Below are positions 7,595 through 17,055 of a DNA stretch of 33,304 nt, piece after piece. Under the pieces are notes generated by a model. That model saw only the letters and a list, made by a program, of their open reading frames with translations, was not told the origin of the DNA and did not search any database. The stretch spans positions 1 to 33,304 of the forward strand of contig DVHF01000107.1 of NCBI GenBank assembly GCA_018712265.1, given 5' to 3'. How positions within the stretch are numbered: position 1 is the first letter of the stretch; the number at the start of each line of letters is the position of its first letter. This DNA comes from Candidatus Gallacutalibacter pullicola. Lineage in GTDB: Bacteria > Bacillota > Clostridia > Oscillospirales > Acutalibacteraceae. Position numbers and translations under genes: made by a program.

Positions 7595-8491
7595 ATGCTG
7601 TATGTTTTTTTAATTCTGATCATCCTTTTGATCATCGTCGTCATCGCGAACATAAAAATTGTTCCGCAGGCACATTCGTATGTCATCGAACGCCTGGGCG
7701 CGTACAGCGCCTCATGGGGAACCGGCCTGCATGTCAAAATTCCGTTCATTGAAAAGATTTCCAAGAAAGTTTCCCTAAAGGAGCAGGTGATCGATTTCCC
7801 GCCGCAGCCTGTGATCACCAAGGACAACGTCACCATGCAGATCGACACGGTTGTGTATTTCCAGATCACCGATCCCAAGCTGTATGCTTATGGCGTAGAG
7901 CGTCCGATCTCCGCAATCGAGAACCTCACTGCCACAACTCTGCGGAATATCATCGGTGAAATGGAGCTCGATCATACCCTGACCTCCAGAGATATCATTA
8001 ACACCAAAATCCGCGCTATCCTTGATGAAGCCACCGATGCGTGGGGAATCAAGGTAAATCGTGTGGAACTGAAAAATATTATGCCGCCGCCTGAGATTCA
8101 AAACGCCATGGAGAAGCAGATGAAGGCTGTCCGCGAAAAGCGCGCCGCCGTCACCGAGGCGGAGGGCCAGAAAGAGAGCACCATTCTTGTGGCAGAAGGT
8201 GAAAAGGAATCCGCTATCCTGCGTGCGGACGCCGCAAAGCAGGCCAGAATCCTTGAGGCGCAGGGCGAAGCGGAGGCAATCCTGGCTGTCCAGAAGGCTC
8301 TGGCACAGGGTATCCAGATGCTCAATGAATCAAATCCGAACGACGCGGTTATTGCGCTCAAGAGTTTGGAAGCATTTGAAAAGGCGGCCGACGGTCGTGC
8401 TACCAAGATCATTGTCCCGTCGAATATCCAATCTCTGGCGGGACTCGCCACATCTCTCAAGGAGCTTGTCACGGACGATCCGAAGCGTTAA
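7595..8491 (+). CDS. SPFH/stomatin-family membrane protein (paraslipin/QmcA-like)
   Basis: The 298-residue protein has one N-terminal membrane anchor (residues 2-18, LYVFLILIILLIIVVIA), an SPFH/band-7 domain at about 20-185 (IVPQAHSYVIERLGAY to VELKNIMPPPEIQNAM), and a long Ala/Glu/Lys-rich coiled coil at about 185-240, ending with a short helical tail. Such proteins oligomerise on the cytoplasmic membrane and scaffold proteases or transporters. AGGAGG lies 11 bp upstream of ATG 7595. It follows the NfeD gene by 52 bp and is followed by a terminator, so the two form a transcription unit whose leader is the tandem repeat array. Confidence 0.92.
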   Translation: MLYVFLILIILLIIVVIANIKIVPQAHSYVIERLGAYSASWGTGLHVKIPFIEKISKKVSLKEQVIDFPPQPVITKDNVTMQIDTVVYFQITDPKLYAYGVERPISAIENLTATTLRNIIGEMELDHTLTSRDIINTKIRAILDEATDAWGIKVNRVELKNIMPPPEIQNAMEKQMKAVREKRAAVTEAEGQKESTILVAEGEKESAILRADAAKQARILEAQGEAEAILAVQKALAQGIQMLNESNPNDAVIALKSLEAFEKAADGRATKIIVPSNIQSLAGLATSLKELVTDDPKR

Positions 8492-8506
8492 AATTTGAAT
8501 CATGCA

Positions 8507-8545
8507 GCCTGCGGGAAGTCAGCTCCTTTCCGCAGGCCCTTTTTA
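8507..8545 (+). terminator. Rho-independent terminator of the NfeD-SPFH operon
   Basis: GCCTGCGG (8507-8514) pairs with CCGCAGGC (8530-8537) and is followed by CCTTTTTA. It starts 15 bp after the SPFH stop codon. Confidence 0.85.
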
Positions 8546-8701
8546 TGCCCTGGCAAGTCACGGAAAATCCCCTTCCCCAGCCTTTTCCAGTGGCTTTTTT
8601 CTGCAAAAGATGTTTCTGCCGGGACAAAATATTTCTAAAATCCGTTTTTTTCAACGCTTAAAATTCGGCGTTTTTTCCCGCCGATCTGCATAAATTGCTG
8701 C

Positions 8702-8730
8702 TTGAATTTTTGTTCTGTCTAGCATATAAT
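8702..8730 (+). promoter_or_regulatory. Promoter of the V-type ATPase operon
   Basis: TTGAAT (8702-8707), a 17-bp spacer and a consensus TATAAT (8725-8730). The leader to the first start codon is about 100 nt. Confidence 0.75.
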
Positions 8731-8772
8731 AAGGGCAGAATAGGAATATGCTGTATGAACTTTGGGAAATCA

Positions 8773-8807
8773 GGCTTCCGTTGTGCAGGCGGAATCCTTT
8801 TCATTTT
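8773..8807 (+). promoter_or_regulatory. Leader hairpin, possible attenuator
   Basis: In the ATPase operon leader GGCTTCCG (8773-8780) can pair with CGGAATCC (8790-8797), one mismatch, followed by TTTTC and ATTTTT. It is a weak terminator-like structure between the promoter and first gene; regulation by it is speculative. Confidence 0.25.
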
Positions 8808-8837
8808 TCCAGCAATATATAAGGAGGTACGGCCGCC

Positions 8838-9149
8838 ATGCAGGATATGGTAAAACAAATTGTAGATATGGATCGAAAGGCCCGCGAAATTACCGACGCC
8901 GCCCAACTCGATAAAATTAACTCCGAGAAAGAGGTACAGGAAAAGCGCGTGGAGATCCGTGAGCAGTACCTTGCAAAGGCCCGGGCACGTATCGCCCTGA
9001 ACGAGCCGCAGGAGCGCGCTGCTGCTGAAGCCGCCTGGAAAAAGGTCCAGCAGCACAATGAGGAAGTTTCCAGACGTCTGGATGAACTGGCGTGCGATAA
9101 AAAAGAAGAATGGATCCGCACCATCGCGGCCCGTGTGATTGGAGAGTGA
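8838..9149 (+). CDS. V-type ATP synthase peripheral-stalk subunit G/H-like
   Basis: This 103-residue, almost wholly helical, charged protein (long runs of Glu, Lys, Arg and Ala, no membrane segment) has the size and composition of the G/H stalk subunit that forms a heterodimeric coiled coil with subunit E in A/V-type ATPases. AAGGAGG stands 11 bp before ATG 8838. It is the first gene of the operon and ends 4 bp before subunit C. Sequence motifs in this family are poor, so the call leans on position and composition. Confidence 0.8.
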   Translation: MQDMVKQIVDMDRKAREITDAAQLDKINSEKEVQEKRVEIREQYLAKARARIALNEPQERAAAEAAWKKVQQHNEEVSRRLDELACDKKEEWIRTIAARVIGE

Positions 9150-9153
9150 TTCC

Positions 9154-10212
9154 ATGCTGTCCACACTCTCGTCAAACGTCGTGCTTTCCAAAGCGCGCGC
9201 CATGTACGGCAGGAGGCTGACCGGCAAAAATTACCGCGAGCTGCTCGCCTGTCAGTCAGTTCCGGAGATTGCGCATTATCTGCGCGCCAACACCGATTAT
9301 GCGCCGATTCTTGCCGGGATCAGCGAATCGGAAATCCACCGCGGAGAACTGGAGGCCCGGCTCAAGCAGAAGCAGTTTGAGGATTCTTCCCAGCTTTGCC
9401 GTTACGAGCTTTCCGTTGGGGAGCACTTCTCCGAATACCTCATCGAGCGAAGCGAAGTGGAGCAAATCCTGCACTGCCTGATGTTTCTGAGCGCCGGGAC
9501 GCCGGAAGAATACCTCTTTTCGCTGCCGGAGTTCCTCAACAAGCATACCAGAATCAATCTGTATTCGCTCGGCCACAGCAAAACCTTTGAGGATCTGCTC
9601 GGCGCCGTCAGCTCCACCCCCTACTACAAGCTGCTGGAGCCTTTCCGCCCTGTACAGGGCATTCCGCTCGACTATACCGCCGTGGAAAACGCGCTGTACA
9701 CCTATTTATATACGCATCTGTTTGATATCATCAATCACTACACCCGCGGCGAGACGCAGAAGCAGCTGCTGCATATGTTCCGCTCCTATATTGATTTATA
9801 CAATTACGTGCGGATTATCCGCCTGAAAGCGTTCTACCATTCCGGTCCCGACTTTATCCGCAGCACGCTGTTCCCTTTCGGCAACATCCAGGGCCATCAT
9901 CTCGACGAGCTGCTTGGCGCTGAGACAAAAGAGGAAATGCTGGCTGCACTCGAAAAGACGCACGCCGGCCGCTACTATCTCAAGATCGAGCGCAGCTTTC
10001 CGGATCAGATTCCCGTGCGCTTCCAATATCTGACCGGCCGCCGGAACATCCACTTTTCCACACATCCTCCGGTCGTGATGCTCTCCTATATCTTCCTGCT
10101 TCAGGCTGAGATGCAGGATCTGATCAGCATTATTGAGGGGATCCGCTACCGGATCCCAACGGACAGGATCAGCAAAATCCTGACCGTCCTGAACTTTGAA
10201 GAAAAGGGGTGA
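9154..10212 (+). CDS. atpC: V-type ATP synthase subunit C
   Basis: The 352-residue subunit C/d homologue caps the membrane rotor ring and couples it to the central stalk. It is all-helical with Tyr- and His-rich patches and contains the typical AMYGRRLTGKNYRELLAC start and LRANTDYAPIL segment. I use ATG 9154, which has GGAG 9 bp upstream within the end of the previous gene, rather than a TTG at 9139. It is followed 6 bp later by subunit I. In many operons subunit C lies between E and A/F; here it precedes I. Confidence 0.9.
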   Translation: MLSTLSSNVVLSKARAMYGRRLTGKNYRELLACQSVPEIAHYLRANTDYAPILAGISESEIHRGELEARLKQKQFEDSSQLCRYELSVGEHFSEYLIERSEVEQILHCLMFLSAGTPEEYLFSLPEFLNKHTRINLYSLGHSKTFEDLLGAVSSTPYYKLLEPFRPVQGIPLDYTAVENALYTYLYTHLFDIINHYTRGETQKQLLHMFRSYIDLYNYVRIIRLKAFYHSGPDFIRSTLFPFGNIQGHHLDELLGAETKEEMLAALEKTHAGRYYLKIERSFPDQIPVRFQYLTGRRNIHFSTHPPVVMLSYIFLLQAEMQDLISIIEGIRYRIPTDRISKILTVLNFEEKG

Positions 10213-10218
10213 TAACCT

Positions 10219-12168
10219 TTGGCCGTTTCCAAGATTAAGGTTGTCAGTATCATCGGGCGCATGAAGGATCTGGGGCAGGTCACGGCCGTATGCGGCAAAT
10301 CCGGAATCTTTCATCCGGACAATGCGCTCTCCTTTTATTCCGACACCTCACAGTTTACGCCGCTCACAGAGGAGAATCCATATGCCGATCCGCTTCAGCA
10401 GCTGACCGACGCCGTTTCCTCTGTGCGGAAAAAGCTGACGCTCCTGCCGGAGAAGAAAGTGGCTTCCGCCGCACAGATGGAGGATAAGCAGCTCTTTGCG
10501 TATACCAAACGGGTTTCCGGCGCTTTTGCGCAGCTTCAGGCCGACCGGCAGAAGGCCCAGCAGCAAATCCAGAAATATACGCAGGATCTCAGCCAGTTTG
10601 AGCACTTCACCGGGCTGGATCTCGATTTGGATGAAATCCGCGCCTGCGAGTATATCAAGGTTCGCTTTGGACGGCTGCCCAAGGAAAGCTACGACAAAAT
10701 GAACCTCTATACGGAAAATCCTTACGTGATTTTCTTCCCCAGCTCAAACGACGAGCACTATTATTGGGGCGTTTACTTTGCCCCGATCGAGGTTGTCAGC
10801 GAGGTGGACCGCATTTTCTCCGGCCTCTACTTTGAACGCATCTGGCTGACCACTTTTACGGGAAGCCCCGAGAGCGCCTGCGACGATATCCGCCGGCAGC
10901 GTGAGAAAGCGATCGAGGAGATCAAGAGTATCGACAGCCGGATCGCAGAGCTGTGGGAAAAGGAACGTGCGCAGTGCCAGTATGCCTACACTGTCCTGAC
11001 GGAAAAATCGGTGTGCTTCGGCATCCGGCGCTATGCGGCGCGGTATCACGGCAATTTCATCCTCACCGGATGGATCCCCGCCGAGTGTGAAAAGAGCTTC
11101 AGCACATCGCTCGACGCGATCGATTCCGTGGAGTACTCCTTTGCGGACGCCAAGGATGAGCTTGCTCATTCCCCGCCTATCAGGCTCAAGAACCGCTTTC
11201 TGTTCCGGCCGTTCGAGTTCTTCGTGGATATGTACGGCCTGCCTGCCTACGACGAGGTCGACCCCACGCCGTTCGTGGCGTTCACATATATTCTGCTGTT
11301 CGGCATCATGTTCGGCGATCTGGGACAGGGCCTTGTCGTCTCCCTTGTGGGCTGGATCATGTGGAAGTGGCGCAAAATGCCGCTTGGAAAGATCCTTGTG
11401 CCGTGCGGTATTTCCTCCGCCATATTCGGCACAATCTTCGGATCGGTATTCGGTCTGGAGCATGTGCTCGACCCGTTCTATCAGACGGTGTTCCATTTGG
11501 AGGAAAAGCCCATCGAGGTGATGGACGCCGACACAACGAACCTGATCATCTACGCCGCCATCGGGATCGGTCTGGTGCTGGTGGTGCTGGCAATCCTGAT
11601 CAATATTTACTCCTCGCTGCGGCGCAGGCATTATGAAAATGCGCTGTTTGGGCCAAACGGGGTAGCCGGCCTTGTATTCTACTGCTCCATCGTTGTGGGA
11701 TTCGGCGGGCAGATTGTGTTCGGCTGGCAGATTGTCAACACGGCCTATGTGCTGTGCCTGATCGTGCTGCCGCTGGCCGTGATCTTTTTCCGCGAGATCC
11801 TCGGCGCGCTCGTTGAGGGCCGGCGGGAGGATCTGCCGAAAAAATGGGGCGATTTCCTGATGCAGAACTTTTTCGAGGTATTTGAATTCCTGCTCAGCTA
11901 TGCCACCAATACCATGTCTTTCCTGCGCGTGGGCGCGTTCGTGCTGGTGCACGCCGGCATGATGCTTGTTGTGTTCACGCTCGCCGAGATGCTGCCGGGG
12001 ATCGGGTATCTGATCGTAGCGGTCATCGGCAATATCTTCATCATGTGCCTGGAGGGGCTGCTTGTCGGCATCCAGGTGCTCAGGCTGGAATTTTATGAGA
12101 TGTTCAGCCGCTTCTTCGACGGCACTGGCCGTGCATTCCATCCCGTAACCGTCCGCAGGGAGGAATAA
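10219..12168 (+). CDS. atpI: V-type ATP synthase subunit I (stator, subunit a homologue)
   Basis: The 649-residue stator subunit has a soluble half (about 1-330, with coiled-coil arms near 65-130 and 225-255) and a membrane half of seven or eight helices. The helix TNTMSFLRVGAFVLVHAG (near residue 570) carries the conserved Arg that faces the rotor glutamate and drives ion release. The start is TTG 10219, with GGGGTGAT overlapping the stop of subunit C. Length is usual for the family. A 72-bp spacer with a hairpin separates it from subunit K. Confidence 0.93.
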   Translation: MAVSKIKVVSIIGRMKDLGQVTAVCGKSGIFHPDNALSFYSDTSQFTPLTEENPYADPLQQLTDAVSSVRKKLTLLPEKKVASAAQMEDKQLFAYTKRVSGAFAQLQADRQKAQQQIQKYTQDLSQFEHFTGLDLDLDEIRACEYIKVRFGRLPKESYDKMNLYTENPYVIFFPSSNDEHYYWGVYFAPIEVVSEVDRIFSGLYFERIWLTTFTGSPESACDDIRRQREKAIEEIKSIDSRIAELWEKERAQCQYAYTVLTEKSVCFGIRRYAARYHGNFILTGWIPAECEKSFSTSLDAIDSVEYSFADAKDELAHSPPIRLKNRFLFRPFEFFVDMYGLPAYDEVDPTPFVAFTYILLFGIMFGDLGQGLVVSLVGWIMWKWRKMPLGKILVPCGISSAIFGTIFGSVFGLEHVLDPFYQTVFHLEEKPIEVMDADTTNLIIYAAIGIGLVLVVLAILINIYSSLRRRHYENALFGPNGVAGLVFYCSIVVGFGGQIVFGWQIVNTAYVLCLIVLPLAVIFFREILGALVEGRREDLPKKWGDFLMQNFFEVFEFLLSYATNTMSFLRVGAFVLVHAGMMLVVFTLAEMLPGIGYLIVAVIGNIFIMCLEGLLVGIQVLRLEFYEMFSRFFDGTGRAFHPVTVRREE

Positions 12169-12179
12169 TCCTCTCCCTT

Positions 12180-12201
12180 GGGGATCTCCGGCCGAATCCC
12201 C
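12180..12201 (+). other. Intercistronic hairpin, subunit I to K
   Basis: GGGGAT (12180-12185) and ATCCCC (12196-12201) form a perfect stem with a 10-nt loop. No adequate T-tract follows directly. With the hairpins at 12723-12749 and 13089-13129 it brackets the K and F cistrons. Confidence 0.5.
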
Positions 12202-12240
12202 GCGGTTTTGATACAGACTATATTTTGGAGGTTTTTCATT

Positions 12241-12684
12241 ATGAACACTGTACTCATTCTTCTTCCCGTCGCTTTTCTTGCTGTTTCCGTTTATCTGGCT
12301 GTACGCGCCGTAAAAAAGGGCCAGAAAAGACAGCGCGCCGTTGCGGCGCAGCTTCTGTCTTTCCTTGCCGTATGTATTCTGACCTTTTCCGCCCCGATGA
12401 TTGCTTCCGCAGCTGAAGTGGGCGATCCCGCTCCGGCCACGACTACCTCTGAATCCGCTCCGGTGGACAACAGCAAAGGTATGGGCCTGCTGGCAGCAGC
12501 CCTCGTAACCGGCCTGGCCGGTATCGGCGGCGGTATTGCCGTTGCGGCGGCTGCTCCGGCAGCTATCGGCGCCACCTCCGAGGATCCGAAGGCGTTTGGT
12601 AAGTCGCTGATTTTCGTTGCACTTGGCGAAGGTATTGCACTGTACGGCCTGCTCGTTTCCATCCTGATCCTCAACCAGGTGTAA
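12241..12684 (+). CDS. atpK: V-type ATP synthase subunit K (rotor ring proteolipid)
   Basis: This 147-residue membrane protein forms the ion-carrying rotor ring. Predicted helices lie at about 3-22, 36-57, 80-109 and 121-145. Only the last two make a classic glycine-rich c-type hairpin (GIGGGIAVAAAAPAAIG, then FVALGEGIALYGLL) with the ion-binding Glu130. The first two helices lack the glycine-rich pattern and are followed by an Ala/Pro/Thr/Ser linker (60-76). The Gln and the Ser/Thr next to Glu that mark sodium-binding rings are not apparent, which favours protons (inference). ATG 12241 has GGAGG 9 bp upstream; a frame from 12178 has no ribosome site. Confidence 0.9.
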   Translation: MNTVLILLPVAFLAVSVYLAVRAVKKGQKRQRAVAAQLLSFLAVCILTFSAPMIASAAEVGDPAPATTTSESAPVDNSKGMGLLAAALVTGLAGIGGGIAVAAAAPAAIGATSEDPKAFGKSLIFVALGEGIALYGLLVSILILNQV

Positions 12685-12722
12685 GAGGGAACATTCCCCA
12701 CACAAGGCTTTTGTCTGACGCG

Positions 12723-12749
12723 GCGCGGCTGGGCGCTGTCCGGCCGCGC
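12723..12749 (+). other. Intercistronic hairpin, subunit K to F
   Basis: GCGCGGC (12723-12729) pairs perfectly with GCCGCGC (12743-12749). No T-tract follows. It lies in the 82-bp gap after subunit K, where an mRNA-stabilising or processing hairpin would help make the many ring copies (inference). Confidence 0.55.
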
Positions 12750-12766
12750 GGAAAGCAGGTGGTTTT

Positions 12767-13075
12767 ATGCGTTTTTATCTGATCAGCGATAATGTGGATA
12801 CCCAGGTTGGGATGCGTCTGGCGGGGATCGAAGGGATCGTCGTGCATGAGGCCGACGAGGTCCGCAAGGCCCTCACGGACGCCATGGAGATGGAGGATGT
12901 CGCTGTGGTGCTGATTACCGAAAGGCTCCTCACGCTGTGCCCCGAGATGGTGTACGATCTCAAGCTCAACCGCAGGCGTCCCCTTATCGTAGAGATCCCG
13001 GACCGCCATGGAAACGGCCGCACCCGGGATTCCATCACCCGCTATGTCCGCGAGGCAATCGGGGTCAAAATCTGA
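12767..13075 (+). CDS. atpF: V-type ATP synthase subunit F
   Basis: The 102-residue subunit F belongs to the central stalk. It has the Rossmann-like pattern of the family: FYLISDNVDTQVGMRLAGIEG at the start, a central VAVVLITERL strand, and RPLIVEIPDRHG before the C-terminal helix. ATG 12767 follows AGGTGG. It is separated by about 100 bp from subunit E. Confidence 0.92.
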   Translation: MRFYLISDNVDTQVGMRLAGIEGIVVHEADEVRKALTDAMEMEDVAVVLITERLLTLCPEMVYDLKLNRRRPLIVEIPDRHGNGRTRDSITRYVREAIGVKI

Positions 13076-13088
13076 TGATTATTACCGC

Positions 13089-13129
13089 GGGCAGGATTTT
13101 TCCCGGCAGGACGCCGAAAAATCCCGCCC
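13089..13129 (+). other. Long nested hairpin between subunits F and E
   Basis: GGGC-A-GGATTTTT (13089-13101) pairs with AAAAATCC-C-GCCC (13117-13129) with a single mismatch; inside the loop CGGC (13104-13107) pairs with GCCG (13113-13116). The result is a tall stem within the operon, 13 nt after the F stop codon. No run of T follows, so it is more likely an mRNA processing or stability element, or a partial terminator, than an operon end. Confidence 0.6.
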
Positions 13130-13175
13130 GGTGGATTTTATAGAGCCGTTTTTGCGGCGGAAACGGGGGTTACTC

Positions 13176-13778
13176 ATGGCTTCAAATAAAGAAAAGCTCA
13201 GTAAATTCAACCAGGCAATCAACCATTACGCGGAGGAGCAGCGCCGCAAAATTGAGGACGAGGTGGCTGACTACAAGCGCCGCCAGCTCGACGAGGCCGA
13301 GCGTGAGGTCCTGACAGAGGCCTACCGCCTGATCCAAAAGGAAATGGCCGAGATGCGTAATAATATCACCCGTGAAATGGCGCACCGCGAGATGGATGCC
13401 CGCCGTGAGCTGCTTGCCAAGCGCCGTTCCATCATGGAGGACGTGTTTGAGGGCGTCCGGCAGCGGCTGCTGGAATTTACTGCGACGGATCGGTACGCCG
13501 GCCTGCTCGAAAAGGATGCGGCGGAAATCGCCGCGGCGCTGCGTGCCGGGGACGGCGACGCCGTGCTGTTCCTGCGGCCGGAGGATATGAAATATCAGGA
13601 GCGTGTGGCCAAAGCATTTGGACACGCGTGTGAGATCCGCGCCGACAGCGGGATCCGTATCGGCGGCATCCGTGCCGTCAATAATGCCGCCGGCCTGACG
13701 GCCGACGCTACCCTGGACGCCAGCCTGGAGGATCAGCGCGTCTGGTTTGAGGAGAATTCCGGCCTGGCCGTGGTGTGA
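13176..13778 (+). CDS. atpE: V-type ATP synthase subunit E (peripheral stalk)
   Basis: The 200-residue subunit E has a long N-terminal coiled coil (about 5-95, rich in Glu, Arg, Lys, with EEQRRKIEDEVADYKRRQ) and a globular C-terminal domain (about 100-200) with the SGIRIGGIRAVN segment that contacts the catalytic head. I choose ATG 13176 because the family begins about here; the ribosome site (GGGGGT) is weak. A longer frame from 13008 overlaps subunit F and is not credible. Confidence 0.9.
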   Translation: MASNKEKLSKFNQAINHYAEEQRRKIEDEVADYKRRQLDEAEREVLTEAYRLIQKEMAEMRNNITREMAHREMDARRELLAKRRSIMEDVFEGVRQRLLEFTATDRYAGLLEKDAAEIAAALRAGDGDAVLFLRPEDMKYQERVAKAFGHACEIRADSGIRIGGIRAVNNAAGLTADATLDASLEDQRVWFEENSGLAVV

Positions 13779-13811
13779 CGGCTGGACGATCGATCGGAAA
13801 GGATAACTGCA

Positions 13812-15572
13812 ATGCAAAATACAGATGTAATTTTTGGAATCAACGGCCCGGTCGTCACCGTAAAGGCCTCGCGCAGCTTTTCCATGATGGAGATGGTATA
13901 CGTCGGCAAGGAACGCCTTGTCGGCGAGGTCATCGGCATTACGGAGCAGTTCACGACCATCCAGGTGTACGAGGAAACGACGGGCCTGCGTCCCGGCGAG
14001 CCGGTGTACGGCACGGGCAGCCCCATGACAGCCACGCTCGGCCCGGGCATCCTGGATAATATTTTTGACGGTATTGAGCGCCCGCTCAAGGCGATCGCCG
14101 AGGAATCCGGCGCATTCATCGCGCGCGGCAGCAACGTGTCTGCGCTCGATCTGAACCGCGAATGGGAGGTCTCTGTCCTCGTGAAGGAGGGGGATGTGCT
14201 CAAGGGCGGCGATGTGTACGCCGAATGTCCGGAGACGGCCATCATCAAGCACCGCTGCATGGTGCCGCCCACCCTTTCCGGCACTGTGAAGGCAGTGAAG
14301 CCTGACGGAAAATACCATGTCGAGGACACTGTCGTGGAGCTGACCGACGAGGCCGGGCAGGTCCACAAGCTGTCCCTGTGCCAGAAATGGCCGATCCGCA
14401 CCCCGCGTCCCGTTGCGCGCCGTCTGCCTGCGCAGGTCCCGCTGATTACCGGACAGCGCGTCATCGATACGCTGTTCCCCATCGCCAAGGGCGGCGCCGC
14501 CGCCATCCCGGGCGGATTCGGCACCGGCAAGACCATGACGCAGCACCAGCTTGCCAAGTGGTGCGACGCGGACATCATCATCTATGTCGGCTGCGGTGAG
14601 CGCGGAAACGAGATGTCGCAGGTGCTCGACGAGTTCAGCGAGCTGATCGACCCGAAGTCGGGCCGTCCGATGACCGACCGCACCGTGCTGATCGCGAACA
14701 CTTCCAACATGCCGGTTGCCGCCCGTGAGGCGTCGATCTACACCGGCATCACGCTGGCGGAGTATTACCGCGACATGGGCTACCATGTGGCCATGATGGC
14801 GGACTCCACCTCCCGCTGGGCTGAGGCTCTCCGCGAGATCTCCGGCCGTCTGGAGGAAATGCCCGCGGAGGAGGGCTTCCCGGCCTATCTGCCGTCGCGC
14901 CTGTCGGAATTCTACGAGCGCGCCGGTCTGGTGGACAACCTCAACGGGACGGATGGCTCCGTCACGGTAATCGGGGCCGTTTCGCCGCAGGGCTCCGACT
15001 TCTCCGAGCCTGTCACGCAGAATACGAAGCGTTTCACCCGCTGCTTCTGGGCGCTCGATAAGGCGCTCGCCTATGCGCGCCACTATCCGGCCATCAACTG
15101 GACGGACAGCTACAGCGAATATTTTACGGATCTCGATCCGTGGTATATCAAGAATGTCGGCGAAGATTTTGTCCGCTACCGCAGGCAGATCAGCGCCCTG
15201 CTCCAAGAGGAAAGTCAGCTGATGGAGATCGTCAAGCTCATCGGCTCCGATGTGCTGCCGGACGATCAGAAGCTCGTCATTGAGACGGCGCGCGTCATCC
15301 GCGTCGGCTTCCTGCAGCAGAACGCGTTCCATGCCGACGACACGTATGTGCCGCTTGAAAAGCAGTGCCTGATGATGAAAGCCATCCTCACACTGTATCA
15401 GAAGGCAAAGCAGCTTGTCTCTGCGTCCGTGCCGATCTCCGGCATTTTGCAGACCGGGCTGTTCGACAAGCTGGTAAAAATGAAGTACGACATCCCGAAC
15501 GACCGTCTCGATATGTTCGATTCCTATCTTGAGGAGATCGACACGGCGCTGCGGGCCGTTGTCAACGCATGA
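13812..15572 (+). CDS. atpA: V-type ATP synthase catalytic subunit A
   Basis: The 586-residue catalytic subunit hydrolyses or makes ATP. The beta-barrel domain is at about 1-75, followed by the non-homologous insert typical of A/V-type A subunits (about 110-190), the nucleotide-binding domain with P-loop GGFGTGKT (234-241) and catalytic Glu263 in GCGERGNE, the Walker B region near [15 protein letters not shown], and the helical C-terminal domain. ATG 13812 has GAAAGGA about 9-10 bp upstream. The P-loop has Gly-Phe-Gly-Thr where many have Gly-Phe-Gly-Ser or Ala-Phe-Gly-Ser. It is 19 bp from subunit B. Confidence 0.97.
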   Translation: MQNTDVIFGINGPVVTVKASRSFSMMEMVYVGKERLVGEVIGITEQFTTIQVYEETTGLRPGEPVYGTGSPMTATLGPGILDNIFDGIERPLKAIAEESGAFIARGSNVSALDLNREWEVSVLVKEGDVLKGGDVYAECPETAIIKHRCMVPPTLSGTVKAVKPDGKYHVEDTVVELTDEAGQVHKLSLCQKWPIRTPRPVARRLPAQVPLITGQRVIDTLFPIAKGGAAAIPGGFGTGKTMTQHQLAKWCDADIIIYVGCGERGNEMSQVLDEFSELIDPKSGRPMTDRTVLIANTSNMPVAAREASIYTGITLAEYYRDMGYHVAMMADSTSRWAEALREISGRLEEMPAEEGFPAYLPSRLSEFYERAGLVDNLNGTDGSVTVIGAVSPQGSDFSEPVTQNTKRFTRCFWALDKALAYARHYPAINWTDSYSEYFTDLDPWYIKNVGEDFVRYRRQISALLQEESQLMEIVKLIGSDVLPDDQKLVIETARVIRVGFLQQNAFHADDTYVPLEKQCLMMKAILTLYQKAKQLVSASVPISGILQTGLFDKLVKMKYDIPNDRLDMFDSYLEEIDTALRAVVNA

Positions 15573-15591
15573 TTTGGGAGGGCTGGATGTT

Positions 15592-17037
15592 ATGATTCTG
15601 GATTATATTGGTGTAAAGGAAATCAACGGCTCCCTGATCGTGCTCGACGGCGTGAAGGACGCGTCGTTTGAGGAGATTGTGGATATCCGTCTCGACGACG
15701 GCTCCCTGCGTCAGGGGCGTATCGTGCAGATGGAGGGCGACCGCGTCGTCGTGCAGGTATTTGAGGGCACGCGCGGCATCTCGCTCGCCAACACGCGCAC
15801 CCGCCTGATGGGCCATCCCATGGAGCTGGCGCTCTCGCCTGAGATTCTCGGGCGCGTATTCGACGGCGCCGGCCGCCCGATCGACGGTCTGGGCGATGTG
15901 TTCCCCGTTATGCGCCGCAACATCAACGGCACGCCGATCAACCCTGTTTCGCGCGTGTATCCGAAAAACTATATCAACACGGGCATTTCGACCATCGACA
16001 CGCTGATGACACTGATCCGCGGTCAGAAGCTCCCGATTTTCTCCGGCTCCGGCATGGCGCACAATGAGCTCGCCGTGCAGATCGCCCGTCAGGCGCGCAT
16101 CACCGGCGAGGACGGCGGCGACGCCAAATTCGCGATTGTGTTCGCGGCTATGGGCGTCAAGAACGACGTTGCGGAGTATTTCCGCCGCTCGTTCGATGAA
16201 TCCGGCGTACTGCAAAGGGTTGTGATGTTCCTGAACCTGTCGAACGACCCGATCATCGAAAGGACATTGACGCCGCGCTGCGCGCTGACCGCTGCGGAAT
16301 ACCTTGCGTTTGAGCTTGGAATGCACATCCTTGTCATCATGACGGATATGACCTCCTACGCGGAGGCGCTGCGTGAATTCAGCTCGTCGAAGGGTGAGAT
16401 CCCGGGACGTAAGGGATATCCGGGCTATCTGTATTCGGATTTGGCGTCGCTGTACGAGCGCGCCGGCATGGTGCGCGGCAAGCCCGGCTCCGTGACGCAG
16501 ATCCCGATCCTGACGATGCCCAACGACGATGTGACGCACCCCGTGCCTGACCTGACCGGTTATATTACGGAGGGACAGATCGTGCTGGATCGTTCGCTTG
16601 CCGGCAGCGGGATCTATCCGCCGGTATCGGTGCTGCCGTCGCTGTCCCGTCTGATGAAGGACGGCATCGGCGAGGGCTACACGCGCGCCGATCACGCTGC
16701 GCTCTCCAACCAGCTGTTTGCGTCGTACGCAAAGGTGATGGACGCGAGATCGCTGGCGTCCGTTATCGGTGAGGAGGAGCTCTCCCCCACCGACAAGAAA
16801 TATCTTGAATTCGGCAAGCTGTTTGAGCAGCAGTTTGTAACGCAGGGACAGAACGAGAACCGCCCGATCGAACAGAGCCTTGACCTTGGCTGGCGGCTTC
16901 TTTCCACACTGCCGCGCGCCGAGCTGGATCGTGTGGACGACGCCCTGCTGGATAAGTATTACAAGCCTGAGGAAGCGGCCCGGCAGGAGGTTCCGTCGGC
17001 CGGCGATCCGGAGACGGCGCCCGAACAGGAATCCTGA
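15592..17037 (+). CDS. atpB: V-type ATP synthase regulatory subunit B
   Basis: The 481-residue non-catalytic subunit alternates with A in the head. It has an N-terminal barrel, a P-loop-like strand degenerated to [18 protein letters not shown] (no Walker Lys, as usual for B), the [30 protein letters not shown] segment shared by all B subunits, and a helical C-terminus ending in an acidic Pro/Glu-rich tail. ATG 15592 follows GGGAGG. A longer frame opening at 15529 overlaps the end of subunit A and is rejected. Confidence 0.96.
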   Translation: MILDYIGVKEINGSLIVLDGVKDASFEEIVDIRLDDGSLRQGRIVQMEGDRVVVQVFEGTRGISLANTRTRLMGHPMELALSPEILGRVFDGAGRPIDGLGDVFPVMRRNINGTPINPVSRVYPKNYINTGISTIDTLMTLIRGQKLPIFSGSGMAHNELAVQIARQARITGEDGGDAKFAIVFAAMGVKNDVAEYFRRSFDESGVLQRVVMFLNLSNDPIIERTLTPRCALTAAEYLAFELGMHILVIMTDMTSYAEALREFSSSKGEIPGRKGYPGYLYSDLASLYERAGMVRGKPGSVTQIPILTMPNDDVTHPVPDLTGYITEGQIVLDRSLAGSGIYPPVSVLPSLSRLMKDGIGEGYTRADHAALSNQLFASYAKVMDARSLASVIGEEELSPTDKKYLEFGKLFEQQFVTQGQNENRPIEQSLDLGWRLLSTLPRAELDRVDDALLDKYYKPEEAARQEVPSAGDPETAPEQES

Positions 17038-17055
17038 AAGTGAGGTGGTCCCGCC

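Noticed and set aside
10744-12705. 653-codon minus-strand frame opposite subunits I and K
   Set aside because: His/Gln/Arg-rich nonsense product opposite an obvious membrane stator gene.
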